From JAQGMV01 sp035525455 (GTDB lineage: Bacteria > Pseudomonadota > Gammaproteobacteria > Burkholderiales > SG8-41): a stretch of DNA of 6,445 nucleotides. Where the stretch lies: assembly GCA_035525455.1 (NCBI GenBank), contig DATLEF010000110.1, forward strand, positions 1 to 6,445, in the 5' to 3' direction. The notes under the pieces were generated by a model that saw only the letters and a program-made list of their open reading frames with translations, was not told the origin of the DNA and did not search any database. The translations under genes were made by a program, and so were the position numbers. The stretch's first letter is position 1. Each line of letters begins with the position of its first letter. This document shows, piece after piece, positions 1 through 5,376 of this stretch.

Positions 1-1
1 C

Positions 2-358
2 GTCTCGACCGCGATTCCGTACATCAAGGCGAACCGCATACGCGCGCTGGGCGTGACGAGCCTCACGCGTGTCGCGAGCCTGCCGGACCTCCCGCCGATT
101 GCGGAAGCAGGCGTGCCGGGCTACGTAGCCGCACCCTACTACACGATGTCGGTTTCATCGAAAGTGCCGCCGGACATCGTGCGCAAGCTGAACACCGACC
201 TCGACGCGATCATGAAGTCGCCCGATCTTGCGCAGCGCCTGACCGACCTGGGCCTGACGCCGCTCGGCGGATCGCAGGAAGCGGCGCTCAAGCGCAATGC
301 GGCCGAGACGGTCATGTACACGAAAGTGATCAGGGCGGCCGGCATCAAGGCTGATTGA
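2..358 (+). CDS. Bug/TctC-family periplasmic solute-binding protein, C-terminal part (5' end outside window)
   Basis: The reading frame is open from base 2 to the TGA at 356-358 and covers about 118 residues of the C-terminal lobe of a Bug-type (tripartite tricarboxylate transporter, TctC-like) binding protein. Family landmarks seen are IRALGVTSLTR, then LPDLPPIAEAGVPGY, a segment with PPDIVRKLNTDL, and the typical tail KVIRAAGIKAD. Such proteins are exported, bind carboxylates or other small organic solutes in the periplasm and hand them to a TctAB membrane partner; many are orphans without TctAB nearby. Full members are about 320-330 residues, so roughly two thirds lies upstream. The signal peptide and most of the ligand-binding cleft are not visible, so the ligand cannot be guessed from sequence. 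Its stop codon overlaps the next start by one base, implying co-transcription with the hydantoinase-type pair. Confidence 0.93.
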   Translation, partial: VSTAIPYIKANRIRALGVTSLTRVASLPDLPPIAEAGVPGYVAAPYYTMSVSSKVPPDIVRKLNTDLDAIMKSPDLAQRLTDLGLTPLGGSQEAALKRNAAETVMYTKVIRAAGIKAD

Positions 359-1968
359 TGAAAGCGCAACGCTTCAACGCCGTCACGCTCGAAATGCTGT
401 GGACGCGGTTGATTTCGATCGTCGACGAGGCCGCGGCGGCGCTGGTGCGCACATCGTTCTCCACCGTGGTGCGCGAATCGAACGACTTCGCCTGCGTGCT
501 GACTGACGCGCGAGGCTTGTCGCTGGCGCAGGCGACCGACAGCATCCCGTCGTTCATCGGCACCGTGCCGCGCAGCATCGTGCGTTTCCTCGAGGAATAT
601 CCGCCAGACACGATCGCGCCCGGCGACATTTTCATCACGAACGACATCTGGGACGGCACCGGACACCTACCGGACATCACGGTGGCGAAACCGATTTTTC
701 ATCGCGGCCGCCTCGTCGGATTCGCCGGGTCGGTCGCGCACGCGCCGGACATCGGCGGACGCATCCGCTCGCCGGACGCGCGCGACGTGTACGAGGAAGG
801 CCTGCAGATTCCGATCATGAAGGCGCTCAACGCCGGGAAAATGGACGCGACACTCGAGCGGCTGCTGCGCAAGAACACGCGCGTTCCCGACCAGGTAATG
901 GGTGATCTCTACGCGCAGTTCACGGCCTTGACGCTCATGGAGCAGCGCGTGATCGCGCTGCTCAGGGAACAGAAGCTCGATTCGCTCGCCGACATCGGCC
1001 GTGAAATTCACAGGCGCTCGGAAGCGGCGATGCGCGCGGCGATCCGCAAGGTGCCGAACGGCGTCTACCGGCAGTCCGCGATCAGCGACGGTCTCGCCGA
1101 GCCGATACGCCTCGAGATGGCACTCACGGTGCAAGACGACTCGATCGTCATCGACTACGAAGGCTCCGCGCCGCAGGTCATGCGCGCGATCAACGTCTGC
1201 ATGGCGTACACGTTCGCGTACACCTCGTTCGGCTTGAAAGCGGTGCTCGCGCCGCACATTCCGAACAACGAAGGCGTGCTGCGGCCGGTCGAGATCAAAG
1301 CGCCTTACGGCTCGATCGCCAATTCGAAACCGCCCGCCGCGGGCGGGGCACGCGCGCTGATCGGCCACTTTTTCCCGATGATGGTGATACAGGCGCTGTC
1401 GCAGGCGTTGCCCGAGCGCGCGATCGCGACCGTCGGCTCGCCGCTCTGGTGCGTCAACATGAGCGGACATCGGCGCGACGGCAGCGCTTTCGCGAACATG
1501 TTCTTCACCAACGGCGGCTACGGCGCTGCGCGCGGACGCGATGGCGCACACGTGCTGTCGTGGCCGAGCAACGTGTCGTCGACGCCGGTGGAAATGATCG
1601 AGCAATTAATGCCCGTCAAAATCCACTACCGGCGCTTTCGCACGGGCACGGGCGGCGCAGGCGAATTCCGCGGCGGCAACGGGCAGGAAGTGCTGATCGA
1701 AAGCCGTGCGCCGGCACCGGTGACGGTCGCTTTCCTCGCCGAACGCACGCGGCCCGAAGCGGCGCCCGCGGGCATCGCAGGCGGCGACGCCGGCGCGCCC
1801 GGCGAGATCATCATCGCGGGAAAACGCGTGGATCCGAAGACTCAGCATTTCGTCGAGCCCGGCGCGACGGTGCTCGTGCGCACGCCGGGCGGCGGCGGTT
1901 TCGGACCGGCTGCGATGCGCACGCCCGAACGTCTGGCAGCCGATCGCGCCGACGGGTATGTGGCATGA
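358..1968 (+). CDS. Hydantoinase B/oxoprolinase family protein (HyuB-type subunit)
   Basis: This 536-residue protein has the usual length for HyuB-type subunits of N-methylhydantoinase, oxoprolinase and acetone/acetophenone carboxylase-like enzymes. Landmarks are STVVRESNDFACVLTD near residues 35-50, ND..DGTGHLPD at 95-106, AHAPDIGGR at 127-135, a Gly-rich RTGTGGAGEFRGG at 428-440 and PGGGGFGP at 510-517. H103, D106 and H128 have nearly the spacing of the metal ligands I recall for the acetone carboxylase alpha subunit (His150, Asp153, His176), so a metal site is likely; this is inference. I start at ATG 358, because an AAGG at 347-350 lies 7 bases upstream and the ATG overlaps the previous TGA. 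A TTG at 355 would add only one residue. The end overlaps the HyuA start by 4 bases (ATGA), indicating translational coupling. Substrate unknown; no acetone carboxylase gamma subunit is seen. Confidence 0.95.
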   Translation: MKAQRFNAVTLEMLWTRLISIVDEAAAALVRTSFSTVVRESNDFACVLTDARGLSLAQATDSIPSFIGTVPRSIVRFLEEYPPDTIAPGDIFITNDIWDGTGHLPDITVAKPIFHRGRLVGFAGSVAHAPDIGGRIRSPDARDVYEEGLQIPIMKALNAGKMDATLERLLRKNTRVPDQVMGDLYAQFTALTLMEQRVIALLREQKLDSLADIGREIHRRSEAAMRAAIRKVPNGVYRQSAISDGLAEPIRLEMALTVQDDSIVIDYEGSAPQVMRAINVCMAYTFAYTSFGLKAVLAPHIPNNEGVLRPVEIKAPYGSIANSKPPAAGGARALIGHFFPMMVIQALSQALPERAIATVGSPLWCVNMSGHRRDGSAFANMFFTNGGYGAARGRDGAHVLSWPSNVSSTPVEMIEQLMPVKIHYRRFRTGTGGAGEFRGGNGQEVLIESRAPAPVTVAFLAERTRPEAAPAGIAGGDAGAPGEIIIAGKRVDPKTQHFVEPGATVLVRTPGGGGFGPAAMRTPERLAADRADGYVA

Positions 1969-4043
1969 GCCGTTACGCGCTGGGCATCGACATCGGCGGC
2001 ACGTTCACCGACATCGTCGTCTACGATCAGCAGCACGCCGTTTCGTTCAGTCACAAGGAGCTGACGACGCCGGACGCGCCGCACCGCGGCGTCGTGGCCG
2101 GAATCCGCACGTTATTCGAAGCGCAGCGCATCGCGCCGCGCGATGTAGAGCGCGTGGTGCACGCGACGACGCTGTTCAGCAACGCGCTGATCGAGCGCAA
2201 AGGCGCGTGCACCGGGCTCATCACGACCGAAGGCTTCCGCGACACGCTGGAGATGCGGCGCGAGCACAAGTACGAGCTCTACGATCTCTTTATCGAGCTG
2301 CCCGAGCCGCTGGTCGCGCGGCGCCTGCGCCTCGAAGTGCCCGAGCGCATCGGTCCCGACGGGAGCGTCGAAACGGCGCTCGACGAGCAGGCGCTGCTCG
2401 CGCGTACGCGCGAGCTCACACAAGCCGGCGTCGAGTCGCTGGCGATCACATTTCTGCATGCGTACGCGAATCCGGCGCACGAGCGGCGTGCGAAGGAAGT
2501 CATCGAGCGAGAGTTTCCACGCCTCCTCGTATCGTTGTCTTCGGACGTCTCGCCGCAGATCCGCGAGTACGAGCGCACGTCCACGACGGTGGTGAACGCG
2601 TACATCAAGCCGCTCGCGGAAAGCTATCTGGAGCTCCTCGCCGCCGAAATCGCGAAGCTGGGCATCACGGCGCCGCTCTTCATGATGCTCTCGAACGGCG
2701 GACTCACCCACGTCGAGGAAGCGAAGCGCGTTCCGGTGCAGCTCCTCGAATCCGGACCGGCGGCCGGCGCGCTGGCCGGGGCCCTCTTCGGCGGGCGCTC
2801 CAATATCGCGGACGTGCTCGCCTTCGACATGGGCGGGACGACGGCGAAGCTCGCGATGGTGGAGAACGGCGCGCCGCTGATCGCGTATCACTTCGAAGCG
2901 AGCCGCGCCAAGCGCTTCGCCGACGGCAGCGGGCTGCCGGTGAAGATCTCGACGATCGAGCTGATCGAGATCGGCGCGGGCGGCGGCTCGATCGCGGACA
3001 TCGATACGCTGGGTTTGCTCAAAGTCGGACCGCGCAGCGCGGGTGCAGCACCCGGCCCGGCGTGCTATGACCGCGGCGGCCAGCACCCGACGGTCACCGA
3101 CGCGAACCTCGTTCTGGGATTCCTCGATGCTGCGACTTTCGCGGGCGGCACGATGAAGATCGATCGCGCCAAGGCCGCGGCGGCGATCGCACCGCTCGCG
3201 AAGCAGTCGGGCCTGTCCGTCGAAGTCCTCGCATGGGGCATGCACTCGGTCGTCAACGAAAACATGGCGGCCGCGGCACGCGTTCACGTTGCCGAGCGCG
3301 GCCGTCACGGCAGCGAGTTTGCGCTGCTCGCAACCGGCGGCGGCGGACCGCTGCACGCCTGCGAAGTGGCGAAGCGCCTCGGCATTACGCGCGTCGTGTG
3401 TCCGCCGAGCGCGGGCGTCGCTTCCGCCCTGGGCCTTCTGATGGCGCCGGCGCGCGTCGATCGCGTCGCGACGGTCGCGAAGCGTCTCTCCGCCATCGAC
3501 TGGGCCGCGTTCGAGAAATCCTTTCGCGATCTCGAGCGCGACGCGCACGAGGTGATAGTCGCGACACTCGACGGAAAAGCGAAGGTCACGGTCGCACGCC
3601 TGGCGGATTTGCGCTTCCTCGGCCAGGGCTTCGAGCTCGTGACGCCGCTGCCGCGTGGGCCTTATGCGAAGAAGAAGTCGCCCGACGCGATCCGCAAGGC
3701 TTTCCTCGACGAATACGAGCGTATCTTCCGCAAGGTGCCGCCGGTCGGCGAGATCGAGGTCATCAATATCCGCGTGGCGCTCACCGCACCGGTCGGACGC
3801 GCGGCGCTCGAAGTGGAGCGTGGTAAAGGAAAGGCGAGAAAAGCGCTGAAAGGTAAGCGGCGCGGCTGGCTCGCGGGCCGCGAAAAGCTCGCCGACATGC
3901 CGGTGTACGATCGTTACGCATTGCCCGCGGGCGTCAGGCTGAAAGGCCCGGCGATCATCGAGGAAGCTTCGACCACGGTGATCGTGCCGGCCGGTGCGCG
4001 CGCCCATATCGATCGCTCAGGCAATCTCATCGTCGATCTGTAG
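1965..4043 (+). CDS. Hydantoinase A/oxoprolinase family protein (HyuA-type ATPase subunit)
   Basis: This 692-residue protein has the usual HyuA length and would pair with the upstream HyuB to couple ATP hydrolysis to amide-ring opening or carboxylation. Landmarks in order are DIGGTFTD at 9-16 (phosphate-binding loop of the ASKHA ATPase fold), HATTLFSNA at 66-74, DMGGTTAK at 288-295 (second phosphate loop), IGAGGGSIAD at 336-345, VGPRSAGAAPGPACYD at 354-369, GGGGPLH at 458-464, and the C-terminal MPVYDR (645-650) and GPAIIEEASTT (661-671). A Lys/Arg-rich run at 619-633 is a mild oddity. The frame stays open upstream to 1449, but that extension is Arg-rich and overlaps HyuB out of frame. ATG 1965 immediately precedes the family N-terminus and overlaps the HyuB stop as ATGA. 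Substrate cannot be assigned; 5-oxoproline, hydantoins and ketones are family precedents. Confidence 0.95.
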   Translation: MSRYALGIDIGGTFTDIVVYDQQHAVSFSHKELTTPDAPHRGVVAGIRTLFEAQRIAPRDVERVVHATTLFSNALIERKGACTGLITTEGFRDTLEMRREHKYELYDLFIELPEPLVARRLRLEVPERIGPDGSVETALDEQALLARTRELTQAGVESLAITFLHAYANPAHERRAKEVIEREFPRLLVSLSSDVSPQIREYERTSTTVVNAYIKPLAESYLELLAAEIAKLGITAPLFMMLSNGGLTHVEEAKRVPVQLLESGPAAGALAGALFGGRSNIADVLAFDMGGTTAKLAMVENGAPLIAYHFEASRAKRFADGSGLPVKISTIELIEIGAGGGSIADIDTLGLLKVGPRSAGAAPGPACYDRGGQHPTVTDANLVLGFLDAATFAGGTMKIDRAKAAAAIAPLAKQSGLSVEVLAWGMHSVVNENMAAAARVHVAERGRHGSEFALLATGGGGPLHACEVAKRLGITRVVCPPSAGVASALGLLMAPARVDRVATVAKRLSAIDWAAFEKSFRDLERDAHEVIVATLDGKAKVTVARLADLRFLGQGFELVTPLPRGPYAKKKSPDAIRKAFLDEYERIFRKVPPVGEIEVINIRVALTAPVGRAALEVERGKGKARKALKGKRRGWLAGREKLADMPVYDRYALPAGVRLKGPAIIEEASTTVIVPAGARAHIDRSGNLIVDL

Positions 4044-4067
4044 TTCACTGGGGGAAGGGAGGTTACG

Positions 4068-4093
4068 GAGGGAAACCGTGGAAGGTTTCCCTC
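4068..4093 (+). terminator. Terminator-like hairpin after the HyuBA operon
   Basis: A perfect 10-bp stem (GAGGGAAACC / GGTTTCCCTC) with a 6-base loop lies 24 bases past the HyuA stop. It extends outward by a G-T and two Watson-Crick pairs to 4065-4096. No T-run follows, so it is not a classical intrinsic terminator; it may be a 3'-end stabilising or weakly terminating hairpin. Confidence 0.55.
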
Positions 4094-4178
4094 TGTTCGT
4101 AAAGGCGGCGAGGCCCGAGCGTTTACGCGAGCGCCGCTTTCTCGCCCCTGATCCGGCGCCGCGACTCGCATCTCAACT

Positions 4179-4212
4179 GTCATCGCAAGGAGCCGCGAAA
4201 GCGCGACGTGGC
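4179..4212 (+). repeat. Degenerate copy of the widespread GTCATTGCGAGGAGC-type interspersed repeat
   Basis: The segment reads GTCATCGCAAGGAGC, then CGCGAAAGCGCGACGTGGC. From memory this resembles the short interspersed element beginning GTCATTGCGAGGAGC and continuing with GAAGC and GACGTGGCAA, found between genes in many proteobacteria. Two substitutions within the first 15 bases and divergence after 4212 suggest a decayed or partial copy. The assignment rests on recognition only. Confidence 0.45.
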
Positions 4213-4224
4213 GCTCTGGCGTCT

Positions 4225-4315
4225 GCAAACGTCGCGGCAAGCCCTGCGCTGCTCGCCAAGGCCGGCAGCCTGCGGAACCGACGCGACCAACTGTCGCGTC
4301 GTCCCGGACGTTTGC
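4225..4315. repeat. Nested inverted repeats (possible structured RNA or repeat unit)
   Basis: An outer 9-bp perfect inverted repeat pairs GCAAACGTC (4225-4233) with GACGTTTGC (4307-4315). Inside it is a tight 9-bp hairpin, CGACGCGAC (4279-4287) / GTCGCGTCG (4293-4301), with loop CAACT. Together they could fold as a long stem enclosing a hairpin. No coding frame, promoter or known RNA family is recognised. High GC raises the chance of accidental pairing, but two nested perfect 9-bp stems are more than expected. Confidence 0.45.
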
Positions 4316-4513
4316 GCGGGAGTGCATGCGATCCGGGATCCATTTTGACGTTCGACAGTCCTCGGCCGAAACCCCGTCCTTGTCTGCGCTGCTCGGGCGC
4401 CTCCTAAGGGGCTCCAAGACCGCACCCGACCCAGCGGCGCGATTGACCGTCGGAGCCCGAGAGAACCAGAAGCACGTCGCAGCGCTTGCCAGAGGTTTTG
4501 TTTACGACCCATA

Positions 4514-4536
4514 GCGGTTGTTTCCGGGTCAACCGC
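4514..4536. repeat. 7-bp stem hairpin before the AT-rich segment
   Basis: GCGGTTG (4514-4520) pairs with CAACCGC (4530-4536) across a 9-base loop. An alternative, interleaved pairing is GACCC (4506-4510) with GGGTC (4526-4530). A T-rich run follows at 4546-4561, but about 10 bases from the stem, too far for a standard intrinsic terminator. Its role is unknown. Confidence 0.35.
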
Positions 4537-4630
4537 GATGACGCGTTTGCTTTTTTCTTTTAGGACGTACTATTCCGAGCCAATGCGCTGAGACTGTGAG
4601 ACTATTTTCGCGTGGTTACGATTTATACAG

Positions 4631-4682
4631 CGTCTACGACGCTTTATATCGCGTCGTTTGGGACGTCTACTTCTAGTTAGAC
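4631..4682 (+). other. 5' integration site of the gene cassette (attI-like or secondary recombination site)
   Basis: The integron crossover triplet GTT lies in GTTAGAC (4676-4682), a perfect match to the core consensus GTTRRRY. Recombination would fall between G4676 and T4677. Just upstream GTCTAC (4665-4670) is nearly inverse to GTTAGAC across the spacer TTCTA, like the paired boxes of a simple attI site. The 7-mer CGTCTAC occurs at 4631-4637 and 4664-4670, and a hairpin ACGACGC (4636-4642) / GCGTCGT (4651-4657) lies between. No attC boxes of a preceding cassette are evident. Whether this was a true attI or a chance target is unresolved; the crossover position itself is well supported by the attC at the other end. 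Confidence 0.6.
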
Positions 4683-5225
4683 CACAGATGACGCGCCTTT
4701 TCTGCACTGTCGCATTACTCATATTCTGCGCAGTCATCAGTGCGCTACCACGAATGGCTGTTGCGGCTTCATTAACTCAATTTATTGGCAAGATAACAGA
4801 ACAGGATCAATTGATAGACGGTTGTAGCTGCACCCTCTTCAATCATGCAATGTGGAACGCAAATGATCTTCCGATCTTTGTTTCCAGTATTAATGGCCAT
4901 CATGCGTGGATGAACATTGCGGGCAATACTGAACCGCTGCGTCTATATCGTTTGCGCGAACCGGACCGTCCACTACGGATAGGCGATCTGCTGCGAAGGA
5001 GTTATTGGTCTCGTCTTACGCGCGTAACTTGCGATTTGCAAGTGACGTCGGTATGTGACGGCAAATCCGAGTGCGCCGGTTTTACGGTATCGGCCACGAT
5101 TTCTGTGTCACGTGGCTCACGTCAGACACCACTGACCGCGTATGGCGTATGCGCATGTTGAGTAACTGTGGTCTAACCTTAGTTCGAGCGGACGCGCAAA
5201 AAGGCGCGCACCGCTCAACATCTCG
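4677..5225 (+). mobile_element. Integron gene cassette (complete, 549 bp, single gene plus attC)
   Basis: The element starts after G4676 and ends at G5225, the G of the R' core in its attC. On excision, G5225 would join T4677 to give GTTAGACC, which is fully complementary over 8 bases to the R'' end GGTCTAAC (5170-5177). This match between the first bases of the element and the far attC arm is the defining signature of a cassette. The architecture is typically compact: the gene begins 11 bases inside the left edge, and its stop lies 9 bases before R''. Base composition differs from the neighbours: 26 of 60 bases are G/C at 4741-4800 against 42 of 60 at 2821-2880. No intI gene is in the window, so mobility would need an integrase supplied from elsewhere. 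Confidence 0.88.
4688..5161 (+). CDS. Cassette-encoded small exported Cys-rich protein, unknown function
   Basis: This 157-residue protein is not one I can name. Residues 1-26 look like a Sec signal peptide: Arg3, a hydrophobic core to about residue 20, and A24-V25-A26 as a plausible signal peptidase I site; no lipobox is seen. The mature part has seven cysteines: C46 and C48 as CSC, C115, C123, C129, and C155 and C157 as CAC, the last being the final residue. This suggests disulfides or metal binding in the periplasm. HHAWMNIAG (71-79) is a recognisable central motif. The frame can be extended to TTG 4658, but that lies outside the cassette edge at 4677, so ATG 4688 is the start. No Shine-Dalgarno sequence precedes it, as in many cassettes that depend on upstream transcription and translation. 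AT-rich composition indicates transfer. Confidence 0.82.
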   Translation: MTRLFCTVALLIFCAVISALPRMAVAASLTQFIGKITEQDQLIDGCSCTLFNHAMWNANDLPIFVSSINGHHAWMNIAGNTEPLRLYRLREPDRPLRIGDLLRRSYWSRLTRVTCDLQVTSVCDGKSECAGFTVSATISVSRGSRQTPLTAYGVCAC

Positions 5226-5231
5226 TTATCG
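5171..5231 (+). other. attC: attC recombination site (59-base-element type)
   Basis: All four boxes are visible in 61 bp. R'' is GTCTAAC (5171-5177), an exact RYYYAAC match. L'' is GTTCGAGCGG (5182-5191), L' is CCGCTCAAC (5211-5219) and R' is GTTATCG (5225-5231). L'' and L' pair as GTT/AAC and GAGCGG/CCGCTC, leaving C5185 unpaired; this gives the extrahelical G on the recombinogenic bottom strand, as in the aadA1 site. Spacers are CTTA and ATCTC. The terminal structure is a 5-bp stem (5193-5197 / 5204-5208) with loop AAAAAG. In R' only the first G belongs to this cassette; TTATCG comes from the flanking DNA, which explains its imperfect match to R''. Confidence 0.92.
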
Positions 5232-5376
5232 GCTTTTAGTTCCGCTTCTGGCCGGAAGCGCACGTTCTGGTAAGTGCGCGCACGCGCTTGCCGTTTGCGG
5301 GCTCGAGCCAATCAGCCGACGCGCCGCAGTGCGCCAAGGCGAGCGCACCCCACGCCGGTACGGGAAAGGCCAGGAC
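5232..5376. other. Intergenic segment with hairpins and palindromes
   Basis: No gene is seen. A hairpin CGCTTC (5243-5248) / GAAGCG (5255-5260) sits in a CCGCTTCTGGCCGGAAGCG motif that reminds me of a short interspersed proteobacterial repeat; this is recognition only. Two perfect 10-bp palindromes follow, GTGCGCGCAC (5274-5283) and GGCTCGAGCC (5300-5309). A 6-bp hairpin GTGCGC (5329-5334) / GCGCAC (5343-5348) lies just beyond the dioxygenase stop and could help end its minus-strand transcript, although no T-run accompanies it. Confidence 0.4.

Larger units (their letters stand above)
4097..4676. other. Gene-free stretch with several inverted repeats
   Basis: No convincing gene is seen in about 580 bases. 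Open frames on both strands here are Arg-, Ser- and Ala-rich, lack ribosome sites and match no family I know. The stretch instead holds the hairpins and repeats listed separately. It shifts from GC-rich (to about 4500) to visibly AT-richer (from about 4545) before the integron cassette. A 12-bp direct repeat, CTGCGCTGCTCG, occurs at 4244-4255 and 4384-4395. A further inverted repeat pairs CTCGGGC (4392-4398) with GCCCGAG (4455-4461), competing with GGGCTCC (4409-4415) / GGAGCCC (4452-4458). Confidence 0.6.

Noticed and set aside
355..357. TTG as the start of HyuB
   Set aside because: ATG at 358 directly follows, is better spaced from AAGG at 347-350 and overlaps the upstream stop in the usual way.
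667..1605. Minus-strand open frame (312 codons) opposite HyuB
   Set aside because: Antisense shadow with low-complexity Arg/Val/His composition and no recognisable domain.
1449..1964. 172-residue N-terminal extension of HyuA
   Set aside because: The extension is Arg-rich, lies out of frame inside HyuB, and the family N-terminus begins just after ATG 1965.
2112..4007. Long minus-strand open frame (631 codons) opposite HyuA
   Set aside because: It is an antisense shadow of a GC-rich gene: Arg/Asp/His-rich, no family motifs, and the plus strand encodes a clear HyuA.
3994..4512. Overlapping open frames on both strands after HyuA (plus 3994-4407, minus 3914-4417 and 4180-4512)
   Set aside because: They cross the HyuA end or the hairpins, lack ribosome sites, and have Arg/Ser/Ala-rich sequences with no family resemblance.
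4591..4676. Second, upstream attC ending at GTTAGAC
   Set aside because: A hairpin exists at 4636-4657, but no RYYYAAC-type R'' or matching L''/L' pair with an unpaired base could be found.
4658..4687. TTG start adding 10 residues to the cassette protein
   Set aside because: It lies outside the cassette edge at 4677 and would put extra residues before an otherwise normal signal peptide.
5171..5231. Inverted-repeat element read as a tRNA or rho-independent terminator
   Set aside because: There are no tRNA arms or T-tract. The box order, unpaired C5185 and complementarity to the cassette start identify an attC.
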